A stretch of DNA of 64,000 nt from Zygnema cylindricum (lineage: Eukaryota > Streptophyta > Zygnematophyceae > Zygnematales > Zygnemataceae): positions 107,018 to 171,017 of the forward strand of contig JBBHKE010001445.1 in assembly GCA_037447655.1 (NCBI GenBank), written 5' to 3'. This document shows positions 10,607-21,684 of this stretch, one piece after another. Position numbers and translations under genes: made by a program. Within the stretch, counting starts at the first letter, position 1. Every line of letters starts with the position of its first letter. The notes under the pieces were generated by a model that saw nothing but the letters and a program-made list of their open reading frames with translations, was not told where the DNA came from and searched no databases.

Positions 10607-11597
10607 GTGTTAATAAACACAATATAATGGTTGAAGAACCTCTAATGTATTACAGTTAATTTATCACACCTATTCTCTTGACCGGGATACCTCTAACACT
10701 GTTTTTTCAACACTTAGTATCATTTTAGAGGAGGCAATTTGTTCTGTTACACTATTGGTGGGGGAGGAAGGGGGAAATAGGGAGAGGGGGGGGGGGAGGA
10801 GAGAAGACTGCCATAGGGGGAAAGGTGGAAGTTCAATTTCGAATAGCTTATCATGACCCTAAAAATTGGAAATTGGATTTAAGACTCAAACATCGACCAC
10901 TCTGACATATATGTTTGTAAATTGGACAAAAAAAAATTCAAAAAACAATTAGGGGATCAAATGGGCATTCCCAACATCCCAACGGTTATTAAAGAGGTCA
11001 TGGTTATCACATTGTCTTGTTTAACGGAGGAGATTTTACTATGATTCACAACTTTTTTGTCACAATCTCCATAGGGCCAGTTCTCTTATCCACACTATTT
11101 AATTGACATTATGTAATCTCCAAGAAGTTGGTAATATAACACAAATAATTGTGTGCAAATTTCGCGGAGAGGTCACACACCGTGGAGAAATTTCCTATTC
11201 TGAAACTTTATTGCGCAATAATGCATGTAAAAATTCACTACGAAGTAAAATGTATGGTGTGCAAAATTTCCATGAGGTGTGCAAAAATTTCGTTCATTAA
11301 CCAGCCATCTGAGAGATTCACTTTAAAAAGGAAACATTTTGATGGCATACATTCAAAACTTAGTATAGCAAGGATAAAAATTGACATCATTTACATTTTA
11401 GCCTTCCAACAATGCATTTGCAAACAACTTCTTTCGATCTCACTTATTGGAAAACATAGTGTTGAAAGTCACATTAATACTGGATTGGCGCTCTAGCATC
11501 TTCCCACAAATATACCATCAATTCCCGTCACAAAAAAAATCTATGACAAATCAGACTACTTACAAAAAAATCTAGGTTTTGGGCGGACTTACAATCT
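10607..11597. other. No recognisable gene
   Basis: AT-rich. A G-rich run (about 10768-10800) is the only compositional feature. Plus-strand frames at 11103-11496 lack a recognisable domain and overlap in two phases. Confidence 0.5.
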
Positions 11598-12853
11598 CTA
11601 TAAGAGTGTCTTCAAAATAGTAGTCATACCATTCACCCATGATGTGCTATCTTCACTACTCTTTTTCTGAAACTGTTGCACAAGAAAACTGCGCTGTTCT
11701 TCAATTGGTAGAGTCTTCACAATTTTTTTCACTTCTTCATATTTAATAACATAGAAATCATCGCGTGAGCAGAAACTCAACCACTTTATTCTCCGAGGTA
11801 CATCTAACACCAGACTTTTATTTAGAAGCCATTCGTTCACCTTTCTCATGATTCGCCTCTGGCACCAACGTACTATGTTGCTACGGGACGAATCATCCAA
11901 GCTCAAACCCAATTTGAAAATCTCTATAATGTCAAACTTTTGTAATTCAAATTGTGAGGGATTTATGTCGAAGCTCATGTCCAAAAGTAGCAAGAGCTCG
12001 ACAAGCACTTCGAATTGGTCGTCTTCACTAGACCTTGAAATGGATGTCAGTGCACGAGTCAGCGCGTCTTTCAAGGCCGTTCTGACGTCATAAGGATCCA
12101 GGGTTGGCAGTAACTCTTGTTTGACAAATTTTTGTAACAAACCACTTGTATGATGGATCGTAATTTGATTGGTAAGTCTCGCCATAAGTTGATGGAATGC
12201 GAAAACTTCCCAATTTTCTCGCGACGGGGGATTGATCTTATCCTTTAAAGCTTATGACACCTTTTCTCCCAGCTGTAAATCCTGAACTATGGATGCAGTA
12301 TCATAGGTTTTGTCTTCATCCCAAGGAATAGCTTCCAAGTACTGCAAAGAACGAGTCATCCCCGCTTCAAACAGAAAATCCCCGCTTCAAACAGAAATTG
12401 AGCAGAAACTTTTATAACACCCAAAGCTGAATTGATGTCCTAAAGGTTCTCAAAAATGGCTCATTTATTCCCAGCCATGATTTTTAAAGTTCGATCATAG
12501 TCATTGTTCTCCGCATCCCCCTTATTAAATTTGATTATACATCTGCGATCACCTTCCGAGAAGTTTCCTTGCCACCTGTCCGCAAACTTAGTCGCAAGGA
12601 ATTTGCTTTTGCAGAGTACCTGTCGAGAAAATCTGACGTGACATATGATTTCTCCATCTTCTTCTGAAACCAAATTCAACTCTACAAAACAGTTTTTTTT
12701 CATTTTCTCCCATTTATGAAAAACATTGCAAAAACAGTCAGAAATTGAGAGGAGGGATTGACTGTAAAAATGGTAATGAAAAGCATTTATATGAAAATAA
12801 AGGCCTTCGAAAGCTACATTGTTTTTCCCGATTAGCGTTGATGTTTTTCTCAT
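11598..12853 (-). pseudogene. BTB/POZ-domain protein pseudogene (plant type)
   Basis: The N-terminal part (12853-12461) reads ICHVRFSRQVLCKSKFLATK, then FADRWQG and RRCIIKFNKGD, the shape of a plant BTB fold. Family members typically act as substrate adaptors of CUL3 ubiquitin ligases. The middle holds ALGVIKVSAQFLFEAG and SLQYLEAIPWDEDKTYD, a conserved BTB-BACK linker, but a 20-bp duplication at 12360-12398 shifts the frame and a TAA interrupts KVS-ALKDK. The C-terminal part (12185-11598) is an intact 195-codon frame with VELLLLLDMSF and NIVRWCQRRIMRKVNEWL. With at least one frameshift and one stop it should not make a full protein, although the downstream frame is long. Confidence 0.72.
12360..12398. 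repeat. 20-bp tandem duplication inside the BTB pseudogene
   Basis: CCCCGCTTCAAACAGAAAAT is repeated at once, the second copy missing one A. Removing one copy restores LFEAG-MTRSLQYLEAIPW continuity, so this duplication is a disabling lesion. Confidence 0.85.
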
Positions 12854-13446
12854 CCGTTAAACTCGTTTTGCTTCTTGCACACGTTATAGCTCAAGGGTAA
12901 AAATAGAAAGTTAAGTTTCTTCCCTTGCAGTTGGCACTCTTCCATTGAAAATTGGACAAGTATGCGCGAAAATTTGATGTAAGTGCAAAAAAAAAAATGT
13001 CACTAGTACAGTACACGGTATATCTACAAAATGTTCGGGAAATATAGAGTTTGCATGGCATAAGTGCCCTAGAAAGGTGGCCAAGTGTCAGGAAACTAGT
13101 GTAAGGATTTTCCATTTTTAAGCATTCTTGTAAACATGCAAGAGAAGAAGTCTGGCTTCATTCACTCCGCTCGGCTCACTTTGCTTCGAAACCGGAAAAA
13201 TGAAATAAAATTCGGTTTGGAAATGCCGAACCAAATCGAATCGTTGAATTCGGTCGAGCCGCTTCACTGTTGATATTGATAGAAGCGGTCGACTCCTATC
13301 AACACGACGCAAAGGACAAACAACGGGGTGACTCTTTGTTGACGTCATCTGAATAGAGCGATTGTAGAACTCGATCGAGTTCCTCCATGGTGACGTTATA
13401 TGTGGCAGATGACATCACCATGGATGAGGTGACGGAAAGAATGGAC
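12854..13446. other. No recognisable gene
   Basis: Possible promoter-side sequence of the BTB pseudogene. Short frames on both strands have no domain. Confidence 0.45.
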
Positions 13447-13903
13447 CATGTCTATATCTCCCTTTCCTTTTCCCTCTCTCTCTCCCTTTCCTTCTCCCTC
13501 TCCCTCACCTTTTCCTCTTCTTCTCCCTCTCTCTCCTTTCCCCTTTCCCTCTCTCTCTCCCTTTCCCTCTTCCTCTCCCTCTCTCTCCCTTCCCTTTTCC
13601 CTCTCCCTCTCCCTTTCCCTCTCCCACTCCGCCCCCCTCCCTCTCCTCCACACTCCCTCTCCCTCCCCCTCCCCTTTCCCCCCCTCCCTTTCCTCCTCCC
13701 TTTCCCCTCCCTTTCCCTCCCCTCCTCCCTCTCCTATTCCTTGTCCCTTCCCCTCTCCCTCTCCTCTCCCCCCCCCCTCTCTATACCTATTTCTCTCCCC
13801 CTTCCTCTGCCTCTTCTTCTCCCTCTCCCTGCCTCTCTCGCTCCCATTCCCTCTCCCATTTTCTCTTCATCTTTCTCTCCCTCCTCCTCTCCCTCCCCCT
13901 CCC
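13447..13903. repeat. Polypyrimidine tract (CTCCCT-rich)
   Basis: About 450 bp of degenerate CCCTCTCCCT. It is the insertion target of the copia element: the last five bases (CTCCC, 13899-13903) are duplicated at 19160-19164, and pyrimidine-rich sequence resumes on the far side. Confidence 0.92.
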
Positions 13904-14510
13904 TGTTGAGATTTTGAAGAAGTGGCCATAGGATTGATAAATTACAAGACAGGAAGCTAAAGAACAAAATTCTCTTTATGAGAAAGCAAAGCTGAATTAC
14001 TGAACAAGAATAAGATAGATTATGCGACAAAATAAGCACGCAGTGCAAAAATAGCAGCAAAGAAAAATGTGGAGAGAATCATTTACTAGATTGATGATTT
14101 ATGATTTATGATTAATTTTCAATATGAGCATCAGTACATTTTATATGTGTAGGTGACGTAAGTCTTACGCTACTTTTGTATCACGGAAAGGAGTACAATC
14201 TTAACTTGTGACCTACGTAACCTTAACCAACCGTCGTAATTGACTACGTGACATTTACTCAAAATATGCGACAACTTGACTTGGCGTACGGTACAAGTAA
14301 GCGACTAAGTTTTACCCAAAACTTGACGTCTACGCTAATGTTCCCTGACGTCTACCAAATCATACTTCACGTCTAATCAACCGTACAGGACTTCGGTTAA
14401 TTGATTTTCCCGTCACATTGACTTTTCTTCACATAACTTATCTCCCACGTAACTTTGACTAAGTTTGACTTTCTGGTCCATAGCTGAAAATGAACGCAAA
14501 AATCTTAACA
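13904..14510 (-). repeat. Copia 3' LTR (607 bp)
   Basis: On the plus strand it begins TGTTGAGATTTTGAAGAAG and ends AATCTTAACA. The adjoining CCCCCTCTCT (14511-14520) is the polypurine tract on the element's strand. It contains the uninterrupted site corresponding to the DNA-element insertion in the partner LTR. Confidence 0.92.
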
Positions 14511-14520
14511 CCCCCTCTCT

Positions 14521-16558
14521 GAGTCATTTTCTGCTGACTATCAATTGTCCACACTAAATAGGACCAAATCCTGTGAGGTGATTACAAAGTCAAATTTCAA
14601 AAGTTTATTTTCAACTTTGTTCTTTCCAACTGATAGGTCCTCTTGAACATGTAAAAGTCCATCTGGAAGTGCTCCTCCCTTTGTCGAGGTCGTCGTTTAC
14701 ATGACTTCTCTCAAAGGCCTCTTCTCTCATTTTGGTGTCAAGTTTGATCTTTGAACAACTAGGACTTTGTTTTAGACCGTATATCGATTTGTGCAATTTA
14801 CAAACCATGTATTCTTTTCCTGGTTCTATCATGCCCTCTAGTTGTTCCATGTAGACTTTTTTCTCTAAATCCCCATTTAGGAATACAATTTTGATGTCTA
14901 GTTGATGCATCTGCATACCCTCTGCTGCCCCTAAGGCTATTAAACTCCTAAGATTATTAAACTTCACTACTGGTGAGAAATTCTCAGTATAATCAACCCC
15001 CTCTTCTTGAGAATACCCTTTAGCAACTAACCTCGCTTTATATCTTTCCACTGACCCATCTGACTTTTTTTTAATATTAAAGACCCATTTACACCCCACA
15101 ATGTTTTTCTCTGTTGGGCGTTCTACTAAGGTCCAAGTTTTGTTTTTGATCAATGAGTCATATTCTAATTTTATTGCCTCTTTCCATTTATGAGAATTAG
15201 AACTCTCCAAAGCTTCGTGAAAAGTTTGGGGTTCCCCCTCTGCCGCCATAAAACAATAAGCTAAACCCACATCTTCCATTTTTTCAATGAGCCGTTTTGG
15301 TTTAGCGCGTATTCGATTAGATACTCTTTGAGGGGTTACCTTCAATCTCGATTGTTGAATCGAATTCGGAGTGGTTGTAATTTGCGAAGGTTGTGATGGC
15401 GGTAACTTCTCCACTTGTAAAGGTTGAAAGGTTGATGTTCCACCGGGGATGACAGAAGTTTGGACTGGAATAGAAATTGGCGTCAATGACGAAGGCTCCA
15501 CTTCATCTTCTCTGCTTGGAGTACATGGTGTTTTTGGAGACCCGCTTTCTAACTCTTCTTGATTGTTAAGGGGAACAATGACAGTCTCTGGTTCTTCAAA
15601 CCAAGGGTCAAAACTACCTGTCACATCTGAACTACTTTCTTTCCCTTTATCTACAGTCACATTTTGACTAACATGAACTTTCCTTCTAACTGGGTCATAA
15701 ATTCTGTAAGCTTTTCTATTCATGTCATAACCTACAAAGGCACCAGTCCTACTCTTTTTGTCAAATTTCTTTCTATTCTGTGTTGGGATGTGAACAAAGG
15801 TTTTGCTTCCAAAAACTCTAAAATGGTTAACATTTGGGTTAAAGCCTGACCAAGCTTCTTTAGGTGTAATATCTTTTAGAGAAGTACTAGGAGAACGATT
15901 CTTCAATAAAATGTAGTAAGGATAGCTTCAGCCCATAGGTTTTGACTTAGTTTTGCACTATGTACTAAACAACGTGCAATTTCAACCAAAGTTCGGTTAA
16001 GTCTTTCTGATACTCTGTTTTGCTGCGGACTATAGGCTACTATAAATTCTTGTTGTATCCCCCAAGTTTTCAGTTTTCCTAAAAAACATTGGAGGTATAT
16101 TCCCCCCCATTATCCAACCTTAAAATCTGGATCCGTTCTCCTACCTGGTTTTCTACCATGGTTTTAAGCTCTCTGAATTTCTCAAGAGCTTCACTCTTGG
16201 ATTTCATGAAATACACCCATACTTTTCTAGTGCACTCATCTGTTAACGTGATGAAAAATCTAGAACCTCTAAGACTTAAGGGGTGAGGACCGCTCAAGTC
16301 AGAATGAATAAGCTCCAGCTTCCTTTTATGTTTGGGTTCATCATCTTTATGAAAATTAAGCCTTCTTTGCTTACCTTGAGCACGTCCTTCACACACCTTA
16401 AGGTTGTCTTTGGCGTTGACGTCCTCAAGTCCTCGGACCATCTTCTTTTCGATGAGTCGTTTTAGATTCTGCTCTCCCAGATGACCAAATCGTTGATGCC
16501 ATAGCTCCAAAGTCTGTGCTTCTTTGCTAAAATTCATCTGTGCATCTTCATCATCCAA
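14521..16558 (-). pseudogene. Copia integrase and truncated reverse transcriptase
   Basis: 16558-16079: LWHQRFGHLGEQNLKRL (HHCC His), CEGRAQGK (the zinc Cys pair has one Cys to Arg change), IHSDLSGPH (first Asp of DDE) and LRLDNGGEYTSN (second Asp). A frameshift near 16078 precedes YSPQQNRVSERLNRTLVE (the Glu) and another lies near 15915. 15906-14611 is one 431-codon frame: ITPKEAWSG, FRVFGSKTFVHIP and GAFVGYDMNRKAYRIYDP (integrase C-terminal domain), then RT with GCKWVFNIK, RLVAKGYSQEEGVDYTENFS, LDIKIVFLNGDLEKKVYMEQ and IYGLKQSPSC. At about 14700 it jumps to 3'-end sequence, deleting YVDD and RNase H. Confidence 0.88.
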
Positions 16559-16650
16559 ACGTAAAACAAAAAGATTCCCTTCCGAATATCCAAGAGCGAT
16601 TAGCTTGCATCACTTTTGATTTTACACCGTTCACTTTTCTTTTTCTCAAA

Positions 16651-17145
16651 TCAAACTTTTAGTCCACTCTTCAGTGCATGCATAACACTAAAAAGGTTAT
16701 GCTTTAAACGTGGTAAGTATAAAACTTCTTTTAGATGCCCTTCATGACTACCAATATCACAGTATAACTGTAACTTAACCTCGCCTATTAAACTGGTCTC
16801 TAGATTCTTATCATTTGCCATTACAATTCTTCGAGGATTTTGTAATGTTGTGAGAGAAGAAAAGATGGACTTGTCATTACACATATGATGAGATGCTCCA
16901 GAATCTATAATCGATTTACTTTTCTCAGCATTAGACTGTGAGAGGAAAAGTTTAGTCTCATCTTGAATGGTTATGGCAAAAGATGGTTTGTTCTGTCTGC
17001 TTTTTGTCTTTACTATGACAAACTGAAGACATATGACGTGGTTTTCCACAACTGTAACAAACAATTTTTTTCCTGAAGTTTTCAGTTTCTTTCTTTTTAA
17101 ATCTACAGTCAGCAGTCTGATGATTGGTTTTCCCACATATAGCAC
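16651..17145 (-). pseudogene. Copia protease region
   Basis: This frame contains SIIDSGASHHMCNDKSIFSS, the copia aspartic protease site with intact D-S-G, then RRIVMANDKNLETSLIGEV and VLYLPRLKHNLFSVMHALKS leading into the pre-integrase domain. It lies in a different frame from gag (16958-17698). The crossover is near 17000, just after the zinc knuckles. The element probably had one continuous gag-pol frame, so I read this as a frameshift lesion and not as programmed. Confidence 0.82.
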
Positions 17146-17791
17146 AAGCAGTTACTGACTTAGTGCGTTTTACTAACTGTTTGCCTTTGGCATAAATAGC
17201 TGCACTTGACTCTTTTTCCTCTTTTCTTTTAATTTCAACTTCTTCTTGAATGAAATGTTGACATACTACATCAAAGTCTAAAGTAGGTTGACTTTTCAAA
17301 GCCGTGATCATCATAGCATACTGTGATGGCAATGACCTTAACAGTGTGAGGATCAAATCATCATCATTCAGTGTTGTGCCGACTGCGGCTAACTGTAACT
17401 TAAGCTCTTTCAGCTTTTTCAATCTATTAATTTGGGTTTATATAGTATCTCCACGCTCCATACTAAAGTCCAGCAATTTGTTTTTTAATTGCATAATATT
17501 TGACGGATTAGTCCGCTCATGTACTGTCCTTAATTTATCCCACATAGCTTTAGGTTTTTCTAACTCAACTATGTGTAAAAGTTGACTGTCTTCCATTGCT
17601 AGAAAAATTAATGTCGCTGCCTCTTCTTCCCTTCTATCATATCTTACTGCCGCTGGAGCTTTCGTAGGTTTTAGTTCAGTGTCTGCTACAATACCCAAGT
17701 AATTCTTAAATTTTAGAATTCGGGTCGTCTTAGCTTTCCATAGTAAATAATTACTACCATTAAATTTATGGATGTCTGTAATTTTACCTAT
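16958..17791 (-). pseudogene. Copia gag with two CCHC zinc knuckles
   Basis: It opens with KITDIHKFNGSNYLLWKAK just inside the PBS, without an ATG in that frame. AMWDKLRTVHERTNPSNIMQ and LRSLPSQYAMMITALK (capsid-like gag) follow, then two C-x2-C-x4-H-x4-C knuckles, CAICGKTNHQTADC and CYSCGKPRHMSSVC. An in-frame TAA at 17438-17440 interrupts GDTI-TQINRLKKL. Two CCHC knuckles in tandem are less common in plant copia gag than one. Confidence 0.85.
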
Positions 17792-17804
17792 AGTTCCGAT
17801 ACCA
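17792..17804 (-). promoter_or_regulatory. Copia primer-binding site
   Basis: On the minus strand TGGTATCGGAACT directly follows the 5' LTR end ...TCTCAACA. This is the initiator Met-tRNA site with A-to-G drift at position 8. The same drift occurs in the second copy (8593-8605), so it is a subfamily trait. Confidence 0.85.
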
Positions 17805-19159
17805 TGTTGAGATTATGAAGAAGTGGCCATAGGATCGATCAATTACAAGACAGGAAGCTAAGGAAAACAATTATATTTATGAGAAAGCAAAGTTTAATTA
17901 CTGAACAAGGAAGAAAATAGTCAGTACAAAAATAGCAGCAGGGAAAAATGTTGAGAGAATCATTTAGTAGATTGATGATTTATGATTAATTTTCAATGTG
18001 AGCATGAGTACATTTTATATGTGTAGGTGACGTAAGTCCTACGCTACTTTTGTTCACGCAAAGGAGTATAATCTTAACTTGTGACCTAGGTAACTTTAAT
18101 CAACGGTCGTAATTGACTAGGTGACATTTACTCAAAATCCGCGACAACTTGACTTGCCGTACGGTACAAGTAAGCGACTAAGGGTATGTCCCCATGTGCA
18201 TAAGTAAGGGTTTTTTTCTGTTGTTTTGCTGTAAAACTTAACGCCGTACTGCCTAAGTTCCGACCGTACGAAGGAATAGCAAATTTGTAGAGTACAATTT
18301 GCGTTATCCTCGATCTTGGGATGTACGAAAATTTGTTGTCTTGTGTTTTTCGACCCACTTCGACGACAAAAAACGTCATCTTCAACCTTATGTTTAAAAC
18401 ACATGCGCGATGTGTTTTAAAATTAGGGATTTTCTATAAACAAATAGGAACATATATTCGCACGTGCTGTAATTTTCGAAAATTTACAAACGATTTCAAC
18501 CGACGTGGAAATGTACACGATTCGCTCTGTTTTGTCCGTTTTTGTTTAATACGACAAAGAGAAGTACATAGTTTGTTTTGTTTTGTCCGTTTCCATCCTG
18601 TACGGATTTTTTGCAGGGGTCTCAAGTTTCCGATGCCATTTCACGTCGACCCGACAATAGACGCAAAAGCAAACTGCATCTCCTTCAACCGTGAAATGGC
18701 ATATGCTGGAGGGCGGTAGGTGTACAATGTCACGAAAAGTCACGTGACGTCACAAGCAGTTACGGAAAACAACGTAAGTCATTACAGATTGTAGACGTTG
18801 ACAGCCGTCACGGGCATTGTCAGCGTATACAATCGTCACACCCTTAAGTAACAATCTCGGTGTTACGCATAGGGACACTTGAAATCCGGGTCCGCAGGAT
18901 CTGCGCTAAAAAACAAAGTAAGTTCGCTAAGTTTCAAGTACATGGGGAAATACTAAGTTTCACCCAAAACTTAGACGTCTACGCTAATGTACCGTGACGT
19001 CTACCAAATCATACTTCACGTCTAATCAACCGTACAGGACTTCGGTTAATTGATTTTCACGTCACATTGACTTTTCTTCATGTAACTTATCTCTCACGTA
19101 ACTTTGACTAAGTTTGACTTTCTGGTCCATAGCTGAAAATGAACGCAGAAATCTTAACA
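17805..19159 (-). repeat. Copia 5' LTR, interrupted by a DNA element
   Basis: Homologous to 13904-14510 at both ends. The middle is displaced by an insertion (18182-18953). Without the insert it would be about 580 bp. Confidence 0.9.
18182..18953. mobile_element. PIF/Harbinger-like MITE with TAA target duplication
   Basis: It sits inside the copia LTR at a site preserved empty in the other LTR (GCGACTAAGTTTTACCC). TAA flanks both ends (18179-18181 and 18954-18956). The termini GGGTATGTCCCCATGT and the inverted ACATGGGGAAATAC are imperfect inverted repeats. A 3-bp TWA duplication and GGG-starting termini are typical of PIF/Harbinger. A 132-codon frame inside (18321-18719) has no transposase signature. 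Confidence 0.78.
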
Positions 19160-19164
19160 CTCCC

Positions 19165-19460
19165 CCGCTCCCTCCCCCCTCTCCCTCCCTCTCCAGCACC
19201 GCCGGAGGCGCGTCGCAGCTCCGGCGGCCCCGAAGGGTGGCGTTTAGTCGGCGCGGTCACAGAGTGTGCACCTATCAGCCTGGCATTGCCTCGAGGCGCG
19301 CCATGCAATCAGCGGCCGTGCAATCCGCCGCGCGTGAAGGCACGGCTCCGAAGCCGGCCACTAAGCCTATGCCAGGCCGCGCAGCAGAGCGAACCGTGTC
19401 CTTGCCAGGCCGCCTAGCGCTCGGAAATAAGGTGCGTAGCCCCGCTTAACTCGCCGGATA
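19165..19460. other. GC-rich, CpG-dense island of unknown role
   Basis: Strikingly GC-rich against the AT-rich surroundings, with many CGCG, GGCGCG and CCGCCGG words. Three frames stay open across it (for example 19114-19449 and 19139-19417, Ala/Arg/Pro-rich), as expected for high GC. It may be a fragment of foreign or plastid/rDNA-like origin, or an unmethylated promoter island. I recognise no gene. Confidence 0.5.
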
Positions 19461-19470
19461 CGGTGCAGCG

Positions 19471-19535
19471 CAGGTATGTACGGAGGTATGTACGGTGGTA
19501 TGTACGGATGTATGTACGGAGGTGTATACGGAGGG
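19471..19535. repeat. 12-bp minisatellite (GGTATGTACGGA)n
   Basis: Five adjacent units of GGTATGTACGG(A/T) with single-base variation. On the minus strand they encode Arg/Thr/Tyr or Val/His/Thr repeats, which are not a real product. Confidence 0.85.
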
Positions 19536-19802
19536 TTGCTCTAGTACTTGTAGATGTGATAAAGTTCGAAGGCAGCTTCTTTTTGGAGAAGTTGAGCGCT
19601 CTCTCCCTCTTCCTCTGAAAAAGGCAACTGAGGCTAAGAGCGAGAGCAATGGATCGGTAGAGAAAGAATCGGATATCGCGAGGAATAATAACATATAATA
19701 ATGTAAAAGTATATTGTATTTTATAAAAATAACAAGAGCGAGAGGAATAGAGAGTGAATAGGAGCGCACGAGCGGATAAGACAAAGAGCATGAGAGCGAG
19801 AG

Positions 19803-20030
19803 TGGGAGAGAGAGAGAGAGGGAGGGAGGGAGGGAGGGGGGGAGGGGGGGGGGGGGGGGGGGGGAAGGGAGAGGGGGAGGGAGAGGGAGAGGGAGAGGGA
19901 GAGGGAGAGGAAGAGGGAGAGGGAGAGGGAGAGGGAGAGGGATTGAGGGATTGAGGGAGAGGGAGAGGGATTGAGGGATTGAGGGAGCGCGAGAGGGGGC
20001 AAGAGCGACAATGAGAGCGGGAGAGGGAGC
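19803..20030. repeat. G-rich purine tract (GGGA)n with a poly-G run
   Basis: GAGAGGGAGGGAGGG leads into an uninterrupted run of about 16 G, followed by (GGGAGA)n and GGGATTGAGGGATTGAGG. Many closely spaced G-triplets on one strand make G-quadruplex formation plausible. Confidence 0.88.
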
Positions 20031-21684
20031 GCGGAAGCCTCGGAAAAATATCGTAGGTTGCCCGATACGATGTTTAACTCTCACATGTCGGGCGCTTTTA
20101 GTGCGGTTTAATACGCTCCATAAATGAGATTAAAAACGGACGCAATTCTACGCATTCTAAAACCTGTCCAACCGACAACAACGTAGACGCACCAGGCTGC
20201 CCAAAAGGAAAAAGTACAAAAATATCCGGGGTTTATCATTGTATTTTTGAGATTCCGGTACCTTCGTACGCCACCGACTACAAAGCACGAAAGGACAAAT
20301 GCCGCGTGTAACAGAGAGCCCCTTCGTTTTCCCAAAAAGTTAAAAGGAAAAAAGTACAATTTTATCCGACATTTATCTTTACGCACCTGTATATATCTGG
20401 CATCACGGATGCCACCGCCATTAAAGCGTGAAAGACAACTGTAAAAAGTTAAAAGATCCGCGAGAAAGTTTCCTAAAGAACAATAAAGGACGACTCCACG
20501 TTGTTAAGAAGGAGACAAAAACGTTGAATGTGTCCAGGAAATATTGTCGTTTACGGTCCCTCAAAGTTTGACGTCGTCACATTGCAAGATCTGGGGAGTG
20601 AAAAAAAACACAAAAGAAGAAAATTAAAGAAAAGTTCAGTGTTGACCGAACGGTTGAACTGTACAGTACAGTACTGTTCTACAGTTCTACTATGGTCAAA
20701 GGTACAACTTACATGGACCTCTAGTACAGCACGGTATCTCCAGTCCCAATCAACGGCGACTCTGGCATGGGTATCAACGAGTCGTAATGTTTTCTTGTGA
20801 CTAAAAAACTTTAGGAGTCCTTTGTCGCAGTTTTTTCGCGTTTTTTCTTTTTTTGTGTACACGTATCTAAAACTCTCAACATTGCCCGGGTGTCCAGCAG
20901 TGCGCAGAGAACTGTAGGGTACAGTACGGCACTGACAAAGTATTGTAATGAGACAGGGCCGTCGCTGGCAAACCGTTCAAACACATCCAGCATGGCACAT
21001 TCTGCACGTGTAAACCGAAGACCTCAGACGCCACCGACAATGAAGGAGGAAAGTCTTGAATTCTGAATTGACGAACAGAACAGTACATTACCGTACAAAA
21101 GTCTAGTTCAATACTGTACTGTATTTGTACCTATTCGTACAGTTCTATGGATCTATCTGACGATTTCCTAAAACTATCCTCCCTAAGTAGGCTACTGTAG
21201 TATCCTGTAAAAATCCGCCATCAGCTTCTATCTCCGAATCTCTTCCCCTCCCCCTCCCCCTATTTGAAAATTTGCCAGAATTCTCTCGCCAAGCACCTGA
21301 TGACGTCATTGCTACATCACCTTTTCTTTGCTCTGAAATTCAAAATTCCGTAACCTTTTCCTTCATGTATGCCTCTCCCATTCTCACCTGCCTTGTTCCT
21401 TCCTCCCATCCTTACGTATGTTCTTCATGAAAATACATTTTACTACAACGACGTCAAATTAATGTCAAGCATTTGGTGGAATCAGATAACTCCGTATTAT
21501 TCGCGTTTAATAAAACAGGTAATTTGCCAACGTCTAACAAAACCGTCCTTAGTAAAACTATGATGCGAAACAATCAATATTGAACTACAACAATCACAAC
21601 AACAATATTACAACAACAATCAATAATGAACAATCAATATTGAATCGCCTTCGAGTTCCAAAGGTGAAAGGAGCGGCAGCAACG
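20031..21684. other. Duplicated upstream region of kinase gene 1, no gene seen
   Basis: Parts (about 20590-21560) resemble 31680-33110 upstream of kinase gene 2 and 58020-59090 upstream of gene 3: GTACAGTAC-rich stretches, a C/T-rich block and a segment ending near GTTTAATAAAACAGG. I see no convincing coding exon. Confidence 0.55.

Larger units (their letters stand above)
13904..19159 (-). mobile_element. Ty1/copia element with both LTRs and TSD; non-autonomous
   Basis: LTRs at 13904-14510 and 17805-19159 (TG...CA on both) flank gag, protease, integrase and partial RT in the copia order (integrase before RT), read on the minus strand. The 5-bp target duplication CTCCC matches on both sides. 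A PBS adjoins the 5' LTR and a PPT adjoins the 3' LTR. Gag has one in-frame stop, several frameshifts separate the domains, and RT lacks the YVDD block and all of RNase H. It therefore cannot encode its own mobility. The 5' LTR is enlarged by a 772-bp DNA element. Confidence 0.93.

Noticed and set aside
13387-13917. Pro/Leu/Ser frames of 153-176 codons
   Set aside because: Compositional frames over a polypyrimidine tract that is open in several phases at once.
16651-17145. Programmed gag-pol frameshift
   Set aside because: Copia elements normally use one frame, and this copy has several other frameshifts, so decay is the simpler reading.
18321-18719. 132-codon frame as transposase of the element in the LTR
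   Set aside because: No DDE or DNA-binding motif; the element is too short for a Harbinger transposase.
19446-20084. 212-codon minus frame with Pro/Leu repeats
   Set aside because: It crosses a minisatellite and a purine tract; length comes from low complexity.
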